A stretch of DNA of 43,317 nucleotides from CAZAIO01 sp964485235 (GCA_964485235.1 CAZAIO010000007.1:1-43317), one strand, 5' to 3'; counted from the first letter of the stretch, positions 17,574 through 27,013 are shown. Notes: generated by a model from the sequence alone, not told the origin. Numbers and translations: made by a program.

Positions 17574-19307
17574 TTAAAGCATAAACGCTTTTTGATTGAA
17601 CAGAGTAAGACAGGCATCAACTGCCGCGGAATCATATAGTATTCCCCTGTTCCCTGTAATTTCTTCAAGCGCCTTGTCCATACCTAATGAAGGCCTGTAT
17701 GGCCTGTGAGAAGCCATAGCTTCAACAACATCAGCCACAGCCAGTATCCTTGCTTCTTCAATGATACTATTGCCTGACAGGCCAAAAGGATATCCGGAAC
17801 CGTTCAGGCGTTCATGGTGCTGTTGTACGATCTCGGCAACAGGCCACGGAAAATCAATCGCTTTTAAAATATCGTAGCCAACAACCGGATGAAGTTTAAT
17901 AATTCTGAATTCGGTTTCGGAGAGGATATCAGGATATGTCAGTATCTCGGCAGGAACACGAATCTTGCCGATATCATGAATGATTCCGGCCATTCTTATA
18001 CCGCTTATTTTATCTTCCGATACATTCATCTCTCTGGCAATAGCACATGCCAATTGTGCAACACGCCGTTGATGTCCTGCAGTATAAGGATCCCGTGTTT
18101 CTACGATTGCTGCCATTGCCTGCACAGTGTTTTCCAGCCCGTTTCGATAGCGTTCGGCTGTTTTTTTCAGTTCATGTTCAGCTCTTTTTCTCTCTGTAAT
18201 ATCCAGTAATGAAGCAACGTTTCTATCTGTTCCCGGAATCCTGTCCACGGTAACAAAAATATCCTTGCAATTGCCCTGGCGATCATAAAACTGGTATTCA
18301 TAATTTTCCGGAATATTCTTATTAGTGCAATTTCGCATACGCCAGTAATGCTTGAATTTTTCAACACTCTCAGCCGTAGCAAACTCGGTCCATTTTTTCT
18401 TTCCTTCTACTTCTGTCTTTGACCAGCCCGAAAATTTTTCGAACTCCGAATTCACTGTCACTATCGTAGAATCTTGCTCAACAATCATACTCACAGTACC
18501 GGTATTCTCAAACACAGCGCGATATTTATATTCTGAATTAGATAAAGCATCTTCAATATTTTTTCTGGCAATCGCCGTTTCAATAATCTCCGAAAGCACA
18601 CGAAGCGCCAGAAGGTCTTCATTCCCCCATTCACCGGTCCTGGTCACGTTTAAAAAACAAACGATGCCGACAATATTTTTATCGATATGCAGAGGTAGAG
18701 CGAGGAGGGAGTGAACATTATGTCCATAGAATAGTTCTCGTCCGGCACCATGAAATTTTTTTATACAGGAGCTATCCGGTATATGGAGGATTTCCCCTTT
18801 ATGTAACCTCGTCATACAGTACGGAAGTAATCCGGCTAAAAATGTTTTACCGGAATTATTATTGAAAGATGTATCATCAGTATGCCATTCATGCGTAACA
18901 TTCCTGTCAGTACAGTCTCCGCTCAACATATAAAGCAACGCACTATCGGCTCCGCTCAGTCTGGCAATATCCCGTAATGAAGCGATAATTCCCGCATTAA
19001 TATCGGAAAGACCGATAAACCTCGATGAGATAGCGGAAATAGTTTTTTCAAGTTTCAACCTGCGCATAAGCACCTGTTCAATCCGTTTACGTTCGGCTAT
19101 TTCCGCACGCAATTGGTCATTAAGCTTCGATAGTTCAACGGTATGTTTTTCCTGAACAGTTTCGTTATGCCGGGGGGATAATTCCGGTTTATCGGAGAAA
19201 ATAACACCGGGCGATACAGGTTCAGAGATATCAGCACCTGTTTTTGTGACCTGATAAATCAGCAGGTCGAGTTCGGTTGATATTTGTTCGTCAGTCTTAA
19301 ACGACAT
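17574..19307 (-). CDS. GAF-PAS-HD-GYP protein, probable c-di-GMP phosphodiesterase
   Basis: This is a 577-residue soluble signalling protein. A coiled coil lies near residues 55-90 (LNDQLRAEIAERKRIEQ). A GAF domain (about 90-245) and a PAS domain (about 255-375, ending LLDITERKRAEHEL) follow. An HD-GYP domain occupies about 385-570, with HDIGK at 444-448 and HHERLNGSGYP at 497-507. The metal-binding HD and GYP residues are all present, so hydrolysis of cyclic di-GMP is likely. I chose ATG 19307 with GAGAT upstream; a GTG at 19379 would add 24 residues but lacks a ribosome site. It is divergent from the four-PAS kinase and next to a GGDEF protein, which suggests both arms of c-di-GMP turnover are here. 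Confidence 0.9.
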   Translation of the reverse strand: MSFKTDEQISTELDLLIYQVTKTGADISEPVSPGVIFSDKPELSPRHNETVQEKHTVELSKLNDQLRAEIAERKRIEQVLMRRLKLEKTISAISSRFIGLSDINAGIIASLRDIARLSGADSALLYMLSGDCTDRNVTHEWHTDDTSFNNNSGKTFLAGLLPYCMTRLHKGEILHIPDSSCIKKFHGAGRELFYGHNVHSLLALPLHIDKNIVGIVCFLNVTRTGEWGNEDLLALRVLSEIIETAIARKNIEDALSNSEYKYRAVFENTGTVSMIVEQDSTIVTVNSEFEKFSGWSKTEVEGKKKWTEFATAESVEKFKHYWRMRNCTNKNIPENYEYQFYDRQGNCKDIFVTVDRIPGTDRNVASLLDITERKRAEHELKKTAERYRNGLENTVQAMAAIVETRDPYTAGHQRRVAQLACAIAREMNVSEDKISGIRMAGIIHDIGKIRVPAEILTYPDILSETEFRIIKLHPVVGYDILKAIDFPWPVAEIVQQHHERLNGSGYPFGLSGNSIIEEARILAVADVVEAMASHRPYRPSLGMDKALEEITGNRGILYDSAAVDACLTLFNQKAFML

Positions 19308-19694
19308 TTTATCTCGAACGTATTCTATAATTGTGATCCCGCAAAAGGAATAGGAATTTAGTACCGAAACCTGTAGCACCTTTGTCTATTTATTGTACTG
19401 GAAGAGCATGAAATTGCGGGCTTACAATCAAGCCATAAAGTCATGATTTTGCGGATCGCGAACTTACATGGGTATCGCACAGTGGATTTATACTACATTC
19501 GTAATAGTATATCAGAGCCGCTCAGGACTAATTGGCTATTACTTTAAGTACTAATATGCTATATACTTGCCCGCAATTTCCGATAAACTCAGAGTAAAAG
19601 CTATTTCAATAATCGGGGGGAAAAGTCTACAGAAAAAGTGAAAATTTATAGAAGTTAGTTTAAAAAGCTTATTGTATATTGAGGAAATAAGATA
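19308..19694. promoter_or_regulatory. Divergent intergenic region with repeated motif and inverted repeat
   Basis: This is a 387-bp AT-rich gap between the divergent HD-GYP and kinase genes. GAAATTGCGGGC (19410-19421) and its exact reverse complement (19569-19580) form a 12-bp inverted repeat 147 bp apart. A direct near-copy of the first arm starts at 19442 (CATGATTTTGCGG against CATGAAATTGCGG at 19407, 11 of 13 matches). Three copies of one motif in a divergent promoter region suggest sites for a shared regulator. I see no gene in the gap. Confidence 0.5.
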
Positions 19695-21983
19695 ATGAAC
19701 GTTCCTGCCAGTGTAGAACCGAAAACGTGCGAAGAGTCAGTCGTAGAGAACTACCAGCTGATATTTAACGAACTTTACGATGCGTTATTAGTACACGTTC
19801 CCGATCCAAAAAACAAATTCAGAATAACACTTGTTGATGTAAATAAATCTGCATGCCGGATGCTGGGATATACAAAAAAACAATTGTTGTCACCCCCGTC
19901 GGTCGACTTTGTAAAACACGATAAAGCAGAAGAAGAGAGCATAAAAGACATTGTTAACAAATTGGTTACTGTAAAACATTCACGTTTTGAGAAAATATTT
20001 ATCACCAGTGATGGCCGTGAAATAACCGTTGATTGTAGTGCTGTATCAATGGAATACATGGGCAGGCCATCGGTGATAACGATTGCCCGCGACATTACGG
20101 AGCAAAGAAAAATAACGAAATCGCTCGAAGAGAGCGAACGTAACTTCCGCATGCTGGCTGAAAATGCTAAAGATATGATTATGCGTATGACTTTATCACC
20201 GGTATACAAATACGATTATGTTAGCCCATCGGCGACTGCAATTACGGGATATACTCCCGAGGAATTTTATAACGATCCGTCTATAGGACTTAAATCTGTC
20301 CATCCCGAAGATATGAAACTATTTCGTGAATATTACGAATTAAAACGGTTCGACGATAAGCCGGTTACCATGCGCTGGATAAGTAAAGACGGAACTATCA
20401 AATGGTGTGAACAGCTTAATTCACCCATCTATGATGAACAGGGTAATATAACAGGCGTCCAGGTTATTGCTCGCGATATCACCGATAGAAAACAGGTTGA
20501 AAACGCGCTTGCCAACGAAATAACACAGCGCCGCATGCTTATAGAAAAGTCCAGGGATGGTATTGTTATTCTTAATAAAAACGGCTCTGTGTATGAAGCA
20601 AATCAGCAATTTGCCGATATGCTCGGGTATACGCTTGAGGAACTCTATAAGCTTCATGTTTGGGAATGGATAAACAAATTTTCACGTGAGCAAATGCTCG
20701 CCATGCTAAAGAAAAAGAAAACACCGAGCACATATTTCGAAGCAAACCATAAGCGTAAAAACGGCACCATTTTCCCCGTTGAAATAAGCATTAATAAAAC
20801 GACGTCAGCCGGCAAAACACTGATATTCTGTATATGCAGAGATATCACGGAACGTAAAAAATCAGAAGAAGCGCTTGCCGATGAACTAACACGTCGTCGT
20901 ATTCTTGTCGACCAGTCCAGTGACGGTATCGTCGTTATCGACCAGAACGGCAAGGTCTACGAGGCAAACCAGCGATTTGCTGAGATGCTCGGATACTCAG
21001 TCGAGGAAGCACAGCAACTTTATATATTTGACTGGGAATATAGAGACACCCCTGAACACACACTTGAGTGGATACGATCTGATAACGAGTCCGGAGACCA
21101 TTTCGAGACAAGTCACCGACGTAAAGACGGCAGTACATATGATGTAGAAATAAGCACCAATGCTGCCATATTCGCCGGGCAAAAGCTAATTTTCTGCGTG
21201 TGCCGGGACATCACCGAGCGTAAACGGATAGAAGCTGAACAAAAAGCCCTGCTTGAACAGCTTAAAGATGTCAACAACAAACTGGAACAATCAAACCGTG
21301 AGCTTCAGGACTTCGCCTATATTGCATCCCATGACCTGCGGGAGCCGCTTCGTAAAGTGTCTTCATTCGGCTCACTCCTGGAAGAATCGTTGTCAGAAAA
21401 ATTGAGTGATGACGAGAAAGAAAACCTGGAATTTATGATAGATGGAGCACAACGTATGCAAACTATGATCGACGACCTGCTCACTTATTCCAGGCTCACG
21501 ACAAAGGCGCAGGAACCTAAAGCCGTCGATCTGAATAACATAGTCCGCGACCTTAAAAAACTGGAACTTGCCGTATTGCTCGAAGAGACCGGCGGCACAA
21601 TAACATTGTTAAAAGCATTGCCGACTGTTTATGTTGAAGAATCACAGATGCGGCAATTGTTTCAGAACCTCATTGGAAATGGACTGAAATTTCATAAACC
21701 GGATGTGAAACCGGCAATAATAATAGACTTTATCGAAAAAACTGATGGAATGGTCCGTATTGAAATACGGGATAATGGTATAGGAATTCCCGAAGAATAC
21801 AATGAGCAAATATTTACTATGTTTAAGCGGCTTCATTCTAGAGACAACTACAAAGGTAACGGGATCGGACTCGCTGTGTGTAAGAAAATCGTAAAAAGAC
21901 ACGGCGGTGAAATTGGCGTGGAATCTAATCAGAATCAAGGGTCGACATTCTGGTTTACACTTCCACGCCCCCGTGACCCGTAA
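19695..21983 (+). CDS. Four-PAS sensor histidine kinase
   Basis: This is a 762-residue soluble kinase with no membrane segments. Four PAS-PAC units lie at about residues 15-140, 143-268, 271-390 and 393-511, each ending in a (C/A)RDIT(E/D)xRK motif. A coiled coil (about 512-538) leads into the HisKA domain with phospho-acceptor H546 in ASHDLREPLRK. The ATPase domain has the N-box NLIGNGLKFHK, G1 DNGIGIP at 693-699 and G2 GNGIGLA at 721-727. The last two PAS units are strikingly alike. The ATG has GAGGAAATAAG upstream. The next two genes encode receiver proteins, its probable phosphotransfer partners. The catalytic part resembles the phytochrome-type kinases that pair with Rcp1-like regulators. 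The ligand is unknown. Confidence 0.93.
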   Translation: MNVPASVEPKTCEESVVENYQLIFNELYDALLVHVPDPKNKFRITLVDVNKSACRMLGYTKKQLLSPPSVDFVKHDKAEEESIKDIVNKLVTVKHSRFEKIFITSDGREITVDCSAVSMEYMGRPSVITIARDITEQRKITKSLEESERNFRMLAENAKDMIMRMTLSPVYKYDYVSPSATAITGYTPEEFYNDPSIGLKSVHPEDMKLFREYYELKRFDDKPVTMRWISKDGTIKWCEQLNSPIYDEQGNITGVQVIARDITDRKQVENALANEITQRRMLIEKSRDGIVILNKNGSVYEANQQFADMLGYTLEELYKLHVWEWINKFSREQMLAMLKKKKTPSTYFEANHKRKNGTIFPVEISINKTTSAGKTLIFCICRDITERKKSEEALADELTRRRILVDQSSDGIVVIDQNGKVYEANQRFAEMLGYSVEEAQQLYIFDWEYRDTPEHTLEWIRSDNESGDHFETSHRRKDGSTYDVEISTNAAIFAGQKLIFCVCRDITERKRIEAEQKALLEQLKDVNNKLEQSNRELQDFAYIASHDLREPLRKVSSFGSLLEESLSEKLSDDEKENLEFMIDGAQRMQTMIDDLLTYSRLTTKAQEPKAVDLNNIVRDLKKLELAVLLEETGGTITLLKALPTVYVEESQMRQLFQNLIGNGLKFHKPDVKPAIIIDFIEKTDGMVRIEIRDNGIGIPEEYNEQIFTMFKRLHSRDNYKGNGIGLAVCKKIVKRHGGEIGVESNQNQGSTFWFTLPRPRDP

Positions 21984-22007
21984 GATGTTGGAAAGGGAGG
22001 AACAACG

Positions 22008-22469
22008 ATGATCCAATTGGAGCCACTGACAATATTACTTGTTGAAGATGATCGTGCTGACCAGAAATTAATTCAGAAGTCACTCGAAGACCAGAAGATC
22101 GCCAATGACCTTGAAATCGTCAATGGTGGAGAAGAAGGACTGGAATTTCTGAACGAATGTATTCTTCATTCTGATAAGAAATTATTACCCGACCTTATAT
22201 TACTGGACCTTAACATGCCCGGTATTGGAGGAAAAGAATTTTTAAGGCGTGTGAAAAACGATGACCGTTTTAAAATGATACCGGTGGTGATCCTTACTAC
22301 ATCGGACTCCGATAAAGACATTCTCGATACATACCGCTTACAGGCAAGCGGTTATGTGAAAAAACCGGTAACCATTGAGGAATTCAAGCTGGTTATGAAA
22401 GGAATTAAAGAATACTGGTTCATGCTCTGTAAACGTCCCTCGATGGAGGTGAGCTGTGAACGATCATAA
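22008..22469 (+). CDS. Single-domain response regulator (Rcp1-like)
   Basis: This 153-residue protein consists only of a receiver domain. Acidic residues are in LVEDDRADQK at 11-20, the phospho-acceptor is D67 in LLDLNMPG, the Thr is in VVILTTSDS, and the Lys is in GYVKKP. It resembles the Rcp1 class that pairs with phytochrome-like kinases lacking membrane anchors. It starts 24 bp after the kinase stop with GGGAGG upstream. Its end overlaps the next gene by 14 bp. It probably accepts phosphate from the kinase and may shuttle it onward. Confidence 0.92.
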   Translation: MIQLEPLTILLVEDDRADQKLIQKSLEDQKIANDLEIVNGGEEGLEFLNECILHSDKKLLPDLILLDLNMPGIGGKEFLRRVKNDDRFKMIPVVILTTSDSDKDILDTYRLQASGYVKKPVTIEEFKLVMKGIKEYWFMLCKRPSMEVSCERS

Positions 22470-23382
22470 AACACTGCTTAAAATTCTGGTCTGCGATGAC
22501 GACCCTGCCGACAGAAAACTTGTCCGGGCATATATACGAAAAATAGAGAACAAAGAAATTGTACTGCTGGAAGCCGGAGACAAACAGGAAATAGAAAGAT
22601 CTCTCGAAAAAGGCAGGATAGACCTGGTCCTGATGGACATAGAAATGCCGGAAAAATCCGGCATGGAATGGTTGTCCGATATCATGAAGACACATACGGC
22701 TCCGGTGATAATGCTGACCGGGCAGATGAATGTTGAAGTCGCTGCACAGGCAATTCAAAAAGGTGCTCTCGGATATCTGCCAAAGAACAATCTATCCATA
22801 GGCAAACTGGGAACAGCTATTGACGAAGCATTGAAAAAATGGAATGACCGTCAACTCAGCAAAGCCAATCAGGAAGAACTGGAAAGACTTGCCACGATGG
22901 ACGTACTGACTGGCCTTTATAATAGACGTGCAATTCTGAATAAACTGGATGAAAAAATGCGGATTGCACATCGTTACAAAGAAGACCTCTGTCTTCTTCT
23001 CATGGACATCGATCATTTCAAGGAAGTCAATGACAAATACGGGCACATCGCAGGTGACGACGTACTTGAAACCGTTGCCTCGATTATACGGCAAAATATA
23101 CGAGAGACTGATTATCCCGGAAGATACGGCGGTGATGAATTACTTATTATTTTCCCGCTCACTGATCTGAATACTGCCTCACAGATTGCAGAAAGAATAA
23201 GATATACAATTGGGGTAACTGTGATGAAAAACAGAGACGGACGTACGTTCAGCGTTACCGTCAGCCAGGGTATATCGAACTATATTCATCACGAAGACCA
23301 AGGGACGTTTTTATCACGGGCTGATGAGGCATTATACAAAGCGAAGCAAAATCAAAGAAATCGTGTAGAAATATCCCTTTAA
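22456..23382 (+). CDS. Response regulator with GGDEF domain, probable diguanylate cyclase
   Basis: This is a 308-residue protein. The N-terminal receiver domain has phospho-acceptor D61 (LMDIEMPEKSG). A helical linker (about 125-145) leads to a GGDEF domain from about 148 (DVLTGLYNRRAI). The signature reads GGDEL at 225-229, with an intact RxxD inhibitory site (RETD, 216-219) five residues before it. DIDHFKEVND gives the metal aspartate. GTG at 22456 has GGAGGTGA upstream and overlaps the previous gene, so the two regulators are translationally coupled. It should make cyclic di-GMP on phosphorylation, with product inhibition. The Leu in GGDEL is a mild variation. Confidence 0.92.
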   Translation: MNDHKTLLKILVCDDDPADRKLVRAYIRKIENKEIVLLEAGDKQEIERSLEKGRIDLVLMDIEMPEKSGMEWLSDIMKTHTAPVIMLTGQMNVEVAAQAIQKGALGYLPKNNLSIGKLGTAIDEALKKWNDRQLSKANQEELERLATMDVLTGLYNRRAILNKLDEKMRIAHRYKEDLCLLLMDIDHFKEVNDKYGHIAGDDVLETVASIIRQNIRETDYPGRYGGDELLIIFPLTDLNTASQIAERIRYTIGVTVMKNRDGRTFSVTVSQGISNYIHHEDQGTFLSRADEALYKAKQNQRNRVEISL

Positions 23383-23503
23383 CTAACAGTTCCATTCCCG
23401 CATCCCGAATTGCAAGACCGTTCACTTTCTCTTCTTTGCACACTTTTGCGAGGAACTCCACACTCATTTGCCAGCTAGCGTTGGAAATAGTTCTAACACT
23501 CAT
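23375..23503 (-). pseudogene. Possible TnpB-like transposase remnant
   Basis: On the minus strand a short open stretch reads RTISNASWQMSVEFLAKVCK followed by EEKVNG. This resembles the (K/R)SISDASWxMFxxxLxYKAEE segment that precedes the catalytic region in IS200/IS605 TnpB proteins. Only about 40 residues are recognisable, and there is no zinc ribbon, no start and no terminal structures. The surrounding gap (23383-23646) holds nothing else I can identify. It may be chance. Confidence 0.22.
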
Positions 23504-23646
23504 TGATTTCCGGCCTCCGATATAATGCGGTAATTTGAAAGAAAATGAGCATTTAAGGTATATTGCGGAGTGTGTTACATTATATGGAGATCCCCATAGT
23601 CCGGTGACCGATAACATGATAAAACAGATTGATACTTATCACTGCA

Positions 23647-24249
23647 ATGAAAAAAATAGATAGACTTAAAAAAGCTCTGAGCGTTTTTCTGAAGGAAAAT
23701 GACGCATCAGCACTCGCTATCGTGCTGCATAAGGCAGAAGAAAGCGGTGCTATTTCCTATGATACTATTGAAAAACTGGTTAATGTTGATATCGATGACC
23801 TTTTGCTTTTGGCATTACAATGGAGATTACTGTTACCGGTCAGAGCAGCAAAAGCCGGAGATTGGGAAGACCGCATGTTTATTCCGGGAAAAGGAGAGCA
23901 GTACCGTATGCCCAATGTAATACTATATCTGGTGAAAAACGCATCGGCGAGCGGTGAATGGGATCCGGAAAAAGCCATAATCGACGTCTTTAATAACATA
24001 GGGGAGCCGGACGTGGAGAAGATGCCCGTCCTGTTTGAGAGAATAGCCTCGGAAATAAAAGGTCACCGGATAAACGGAAACCGGATTAAATCGATTTGCA
24101 GAGAACTTGGACTTGAAGCACGGGTTGACCCGCTTGTTTCAGAGTTTAAAGCATGCGGTATTTTAAGTCATAAATTGAGTTCGCTAACAGAAGTAAGCAG
24201 GGCAGGTACACCTATATATGAGGTCAATCCCGCATTGCTTGTAGGATAA
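23647..24249 (+). CDS. Uncharacterised 200-residue protein, possibly winged-helix
   Basis: I do not recognise this protein. It is soluble and mostly helical by composition. The N-terminus resembles a small helical domain (KKIDRLKKALSVFLKENDAS). The middle YDTIEKLVNVDIDDLLLLAL followed by QWRLLLPVR reads like a winged-helix module, and a C-terminal segment (ICRELGLEARVDPLVSEFKA) reads like a second one. It starts at ATG 23647 rather than the in-frame TTG at 23629; neither has a good ribosome site. It lies between the signalling island and the formate dehydrogenase operon and converges on fdhA. A regulatory role is only a guess. Confidence 0.7.
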   Translation: MKKIDRLKKALSVFLKENDASALAIVLHKAEESGAISYDTIEKLVNVDIDDLLLLALQWRLLLPVRAAKAGDWEDRMFIPGKGEQYRMPNVILYLVKNASASGEWDPEKAIIDVFNNIGEPDVEKMPVLFERIASEIKGHRINGNRIKSICRELGLEARVDPLVSEFKACGILSHKLSSLTEVSRAGTPIYEVNPALLVG

Positions 24250-24303
24250 TATGATTAAATAAAGGTCTGGCGACTCTTATGCCCTGAGCACACCTCCCGT
24301 TGT

Positions 24304-27003
24304 CTATACTTTTTCTATTTTAATTGAACATACCTTGTATTCCGGTATCTTGGCTACCGGGTCCAGCGCGTCGATAGTCAGGAGATTTGCCGGTGATTCT
24401 TTGAAATGGAATGTCATGAAGGCTACTCCCCGGGGCGAATTATCCGTCACATTAACCCTTGCCCGGATCTTACCGCGCCGTGAGGAGAGTTCAACCACAT
24501 CGCCATCAGAGCAGTTGAGTTTGATAGCGTCCTCAGGATTTATTTCTACCATCGCCTCAGGATAAATTTCCGACAGCCCGGGCGATTGTCGGCTCATTGT
24601 CCCGCCATGCCAGTGGTATAAGATCCTACCGGTGGTAAAGATAAACGGGTACTTATCATCCGGCAGTTCAAATGCCTCCTTATATGTGACGGGCTTGAAC
24701 TTTCCCAGTCCAAATGTAAACATGTCCTTGTGTAAAAATTTTGTTCCCGGGTCATCACGGTGACGGCAGGGCCATTGCAGCCCTCCCTGCTCAAGCCGGT
24801 CATAATGTATTCCGCCGTAAATAGGGGTCAGGGCTGCGATCTCTTCTATTATCTCGGAGGGATGTTGATAGTCCATGTTGTACCCCATCTGTGTGGACAA
24901 AGTCGGGATAATGACCCAGTCCGGCTTGCTCTGGCCAAGCGACTCAATTGCCTTATGTACACGCTGGACGCGCCGCTCGGTATTGGTGAAGGTACCGTCT
25001 TTCTCAGCAAAGCTCGCTCCGGGCAGTACCACGTCAGCGTACTTGCCTGTCTCGCCGAGGAAAATATTCTGCACTACGAGGAAATCAAGATTCCGCAAAG
25101 CGTCCTGCACGTGTGTAGTATTGGGATCGGTAAGTGCCGGCTCTTCTCCCATGATATACATTCCTCTCACTTTCCCCGCTACAGCTGCATGCATCATCTC
25201 CAGCACGGTGAGTCCGGCTGTGCCGGGGAGCTTTACATGCCAGGCTTCCTCAAACTTTGCCCTGAGTGCAGCATCGGTGATCGCCTGATAACCAGGCAGA
25301 ACATTGGGCAGCGCTCCCATATCGCAGGCGCCCTGAACGTTATTCTGCCCCCTGAGCGGGCAGACTCCCGAGCCTTCCTTACCAACATGCCCGGTCGCCA
25401 TCGCCAGGTCTGCCAGGACCATGACGTTATCCGTGCCGGTGGTATGCTGTGTTATCCCCATAGCAAAGAGGATGCACGCTTTAGGAGACGTCGCATAGAT
25501 GCGTGCAGCTTCAAACAGGTCATCAACCGGGACCCCTGTAATACGACTGGCAACATCAGGCGTATATTCTGCGACCAGTTCCTTTACTTTCTCAAATCCC
25601 TCGGTCCTGTTCTTTACAAATTCGCTGTCGATAAGTTCCTCGGCAATTATGATATGAAGCATGCCATTCACCAGGGCAACGTCCGTGCCCGGCCGGTGCC
25701 TTAGCCACAGATGAGCAAAGTCAACCATATGGATATGGCGGGGGTCGGCGACGATTAATTTCGCCCTGCCATGGCGGACCGCCTCCATCACCTCGAGAGC
25801 AATGATTGGGTGGTTCTCCGACGTATTCGACCCTATTATGAAGATGCAGTCGGTATCCCGAAGCTCATCAATTGAGTTGGTCATTGCTCCACTGCCGAAT
25901 GTTGCGGCCAGACCGGCCACAGTTGGGGAATGTCAGAGGCGGGCACAGTGGTCCACGTTGTTTGTGCCTAATACCGCCCGTCCGAACTTTTGCAGGAGAT
26001 AATTTTCCTCGTTGGTGCATTTGGCCGAGGACAGGCAGGCAAGGCTGTCCGGCCCGCTTTCCGCCTTAATTTCAGTCAGCCTCCTGGCTACGAGGTCGAT
26101 CGCCTCGTCCCAACTAGCTTCCCTGAATTTCCCTTCTCCTTTTTCCCCCACCCGTAATAGGGGTGTAGTCAGTCTCTCAGGACTATAGACGTAGTCCCAA
26201 CCAAACTTGCCTTTGACGCAAAGCCGGCCTTTATTAACCACGGCATTTGCCGGGGTAGTGACCCTGATAATCCGATTATCCTTCACATTAAGCTCCAGGG
26301 TACAACCAACACCGCAATACGAGCATATCGTGGGCACTTTTTCAAACTCCCATTCACGTCCCGCCAGGTGCCGGCTTTTCTCCTGCAGGGCACCGGTAGG
26401 ACAGGCGGCGATGCACTGCCCGCAGAAGATACAGGTGCTCTCTTTCAAAGACCGGTCATAAGGGGCTGCCACCTTACAGTCAAAACCGCGATTTGCAAAG
26501 TTTATCGCCTCAACGAACTGTATATCGCTGCAGGCTGAGACACACCTGCCACAGAGAATACACTTATTATAGTCCCTGATGAAGAACGGGTTGGTCTCAT
26601 CCACAGGATATTCGTGTTTTTCTCCGTCAAACCTGGAGGTAGCCACACCGAGTTCGTATGCATATTTTTGCAGGTCGCAGGCACCATTTTTCTCGCAGGT
26701 CATGCAATCAAAAGGGTGATCGGAAAGAAGCAACTCGATAATCGTTTTTCTCGCATTTATGACTCTTTCCGTGTTTGTTTTGACCACCAGATTGTTCGCT
26801 ATGGGAAAAGCGCAGGACGCTACCAGGTTTTTAGCACCTTCCACCTCGACCACGCATAGACGGCAGGCACCAGTGGGTGGCAGGCTTTCCATAAAGCACA
26901 GGTGTGGAATATCGATACCGATGCTTTTTGCCGCCTGTAAAATAGTTGTCCCTTCTTCAACTACGATATCATAGCCGTCGATTTTCAGAGAAACCGTCGC
27001 CAT
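24304..27003 (-). CDS. fdhA: Selenocysteine-containing formate dehydrogenase catalytic subunit (UGA at 25933-25935 read as Sec)
   Basis: This 899-residue molybdenum/tungsten enzyme oxidises formate to CO2 (or the reverse) in the cytoplasm. Residues 1-75 form a NuoG-type [2Fe-2S] ferredoxin domain (C36, C47, C50, C64). His/Cys cluster ligands follow (H96, C100, C103, C109), then two [4Fe-4S] sites (C148-C158 and C191-C201). The FdhA domain begins with its own cluster (C227, C230, C234, C262). An in-frame UGA falls at residue 357, directly after VDHCARL and before HSPTVAGL, which is the active-site Sec/Cys position of the family. The reading frame continues intact to the dinucleotide-binding domain at the C-terminus. 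ATG 27003 has AGGTG upstream, overlapping the end of the preceding gene. Gene callers will split it into two. Confidence 0.92.
25904..25935 (-). promoter_or_regulatory. SECIS element for UGA recoding in fdhA
   Basis: After the UGA (25933-25935) and 12 spacer nt, GUGGCC (25915-25920) pairs with GGCCGC (25904-25909). This makes a 6-bp stem, with one U-G pair, that closes the loop GGUCU (25910-25914). E. coli fdhF has the same GGUCU loop, also 18 nt after its UGA, where SelB binds. Part of this identity is forced because the loop encodes the conserved VAGL residues. The stem pairing supports real recoding. Confidence 0.8.
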
Positions 27004-27013
27004 ATTCAATCAC

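Noticed and set aside
24760..25704. Plus-strand open frame of 314 codons
   Set aside because: It is antisense to the conserved formate dehydrogenase catalytic domain, with no recognisable motif.
25920..25945. Reading the UGA as a nonsense mutation or the gene as a frameshifted pseudogene
   Set aside because: The frame is intact on both sides, the UGA is at the exact Sec/Cys position, and a SECIS-like hairpin follows.
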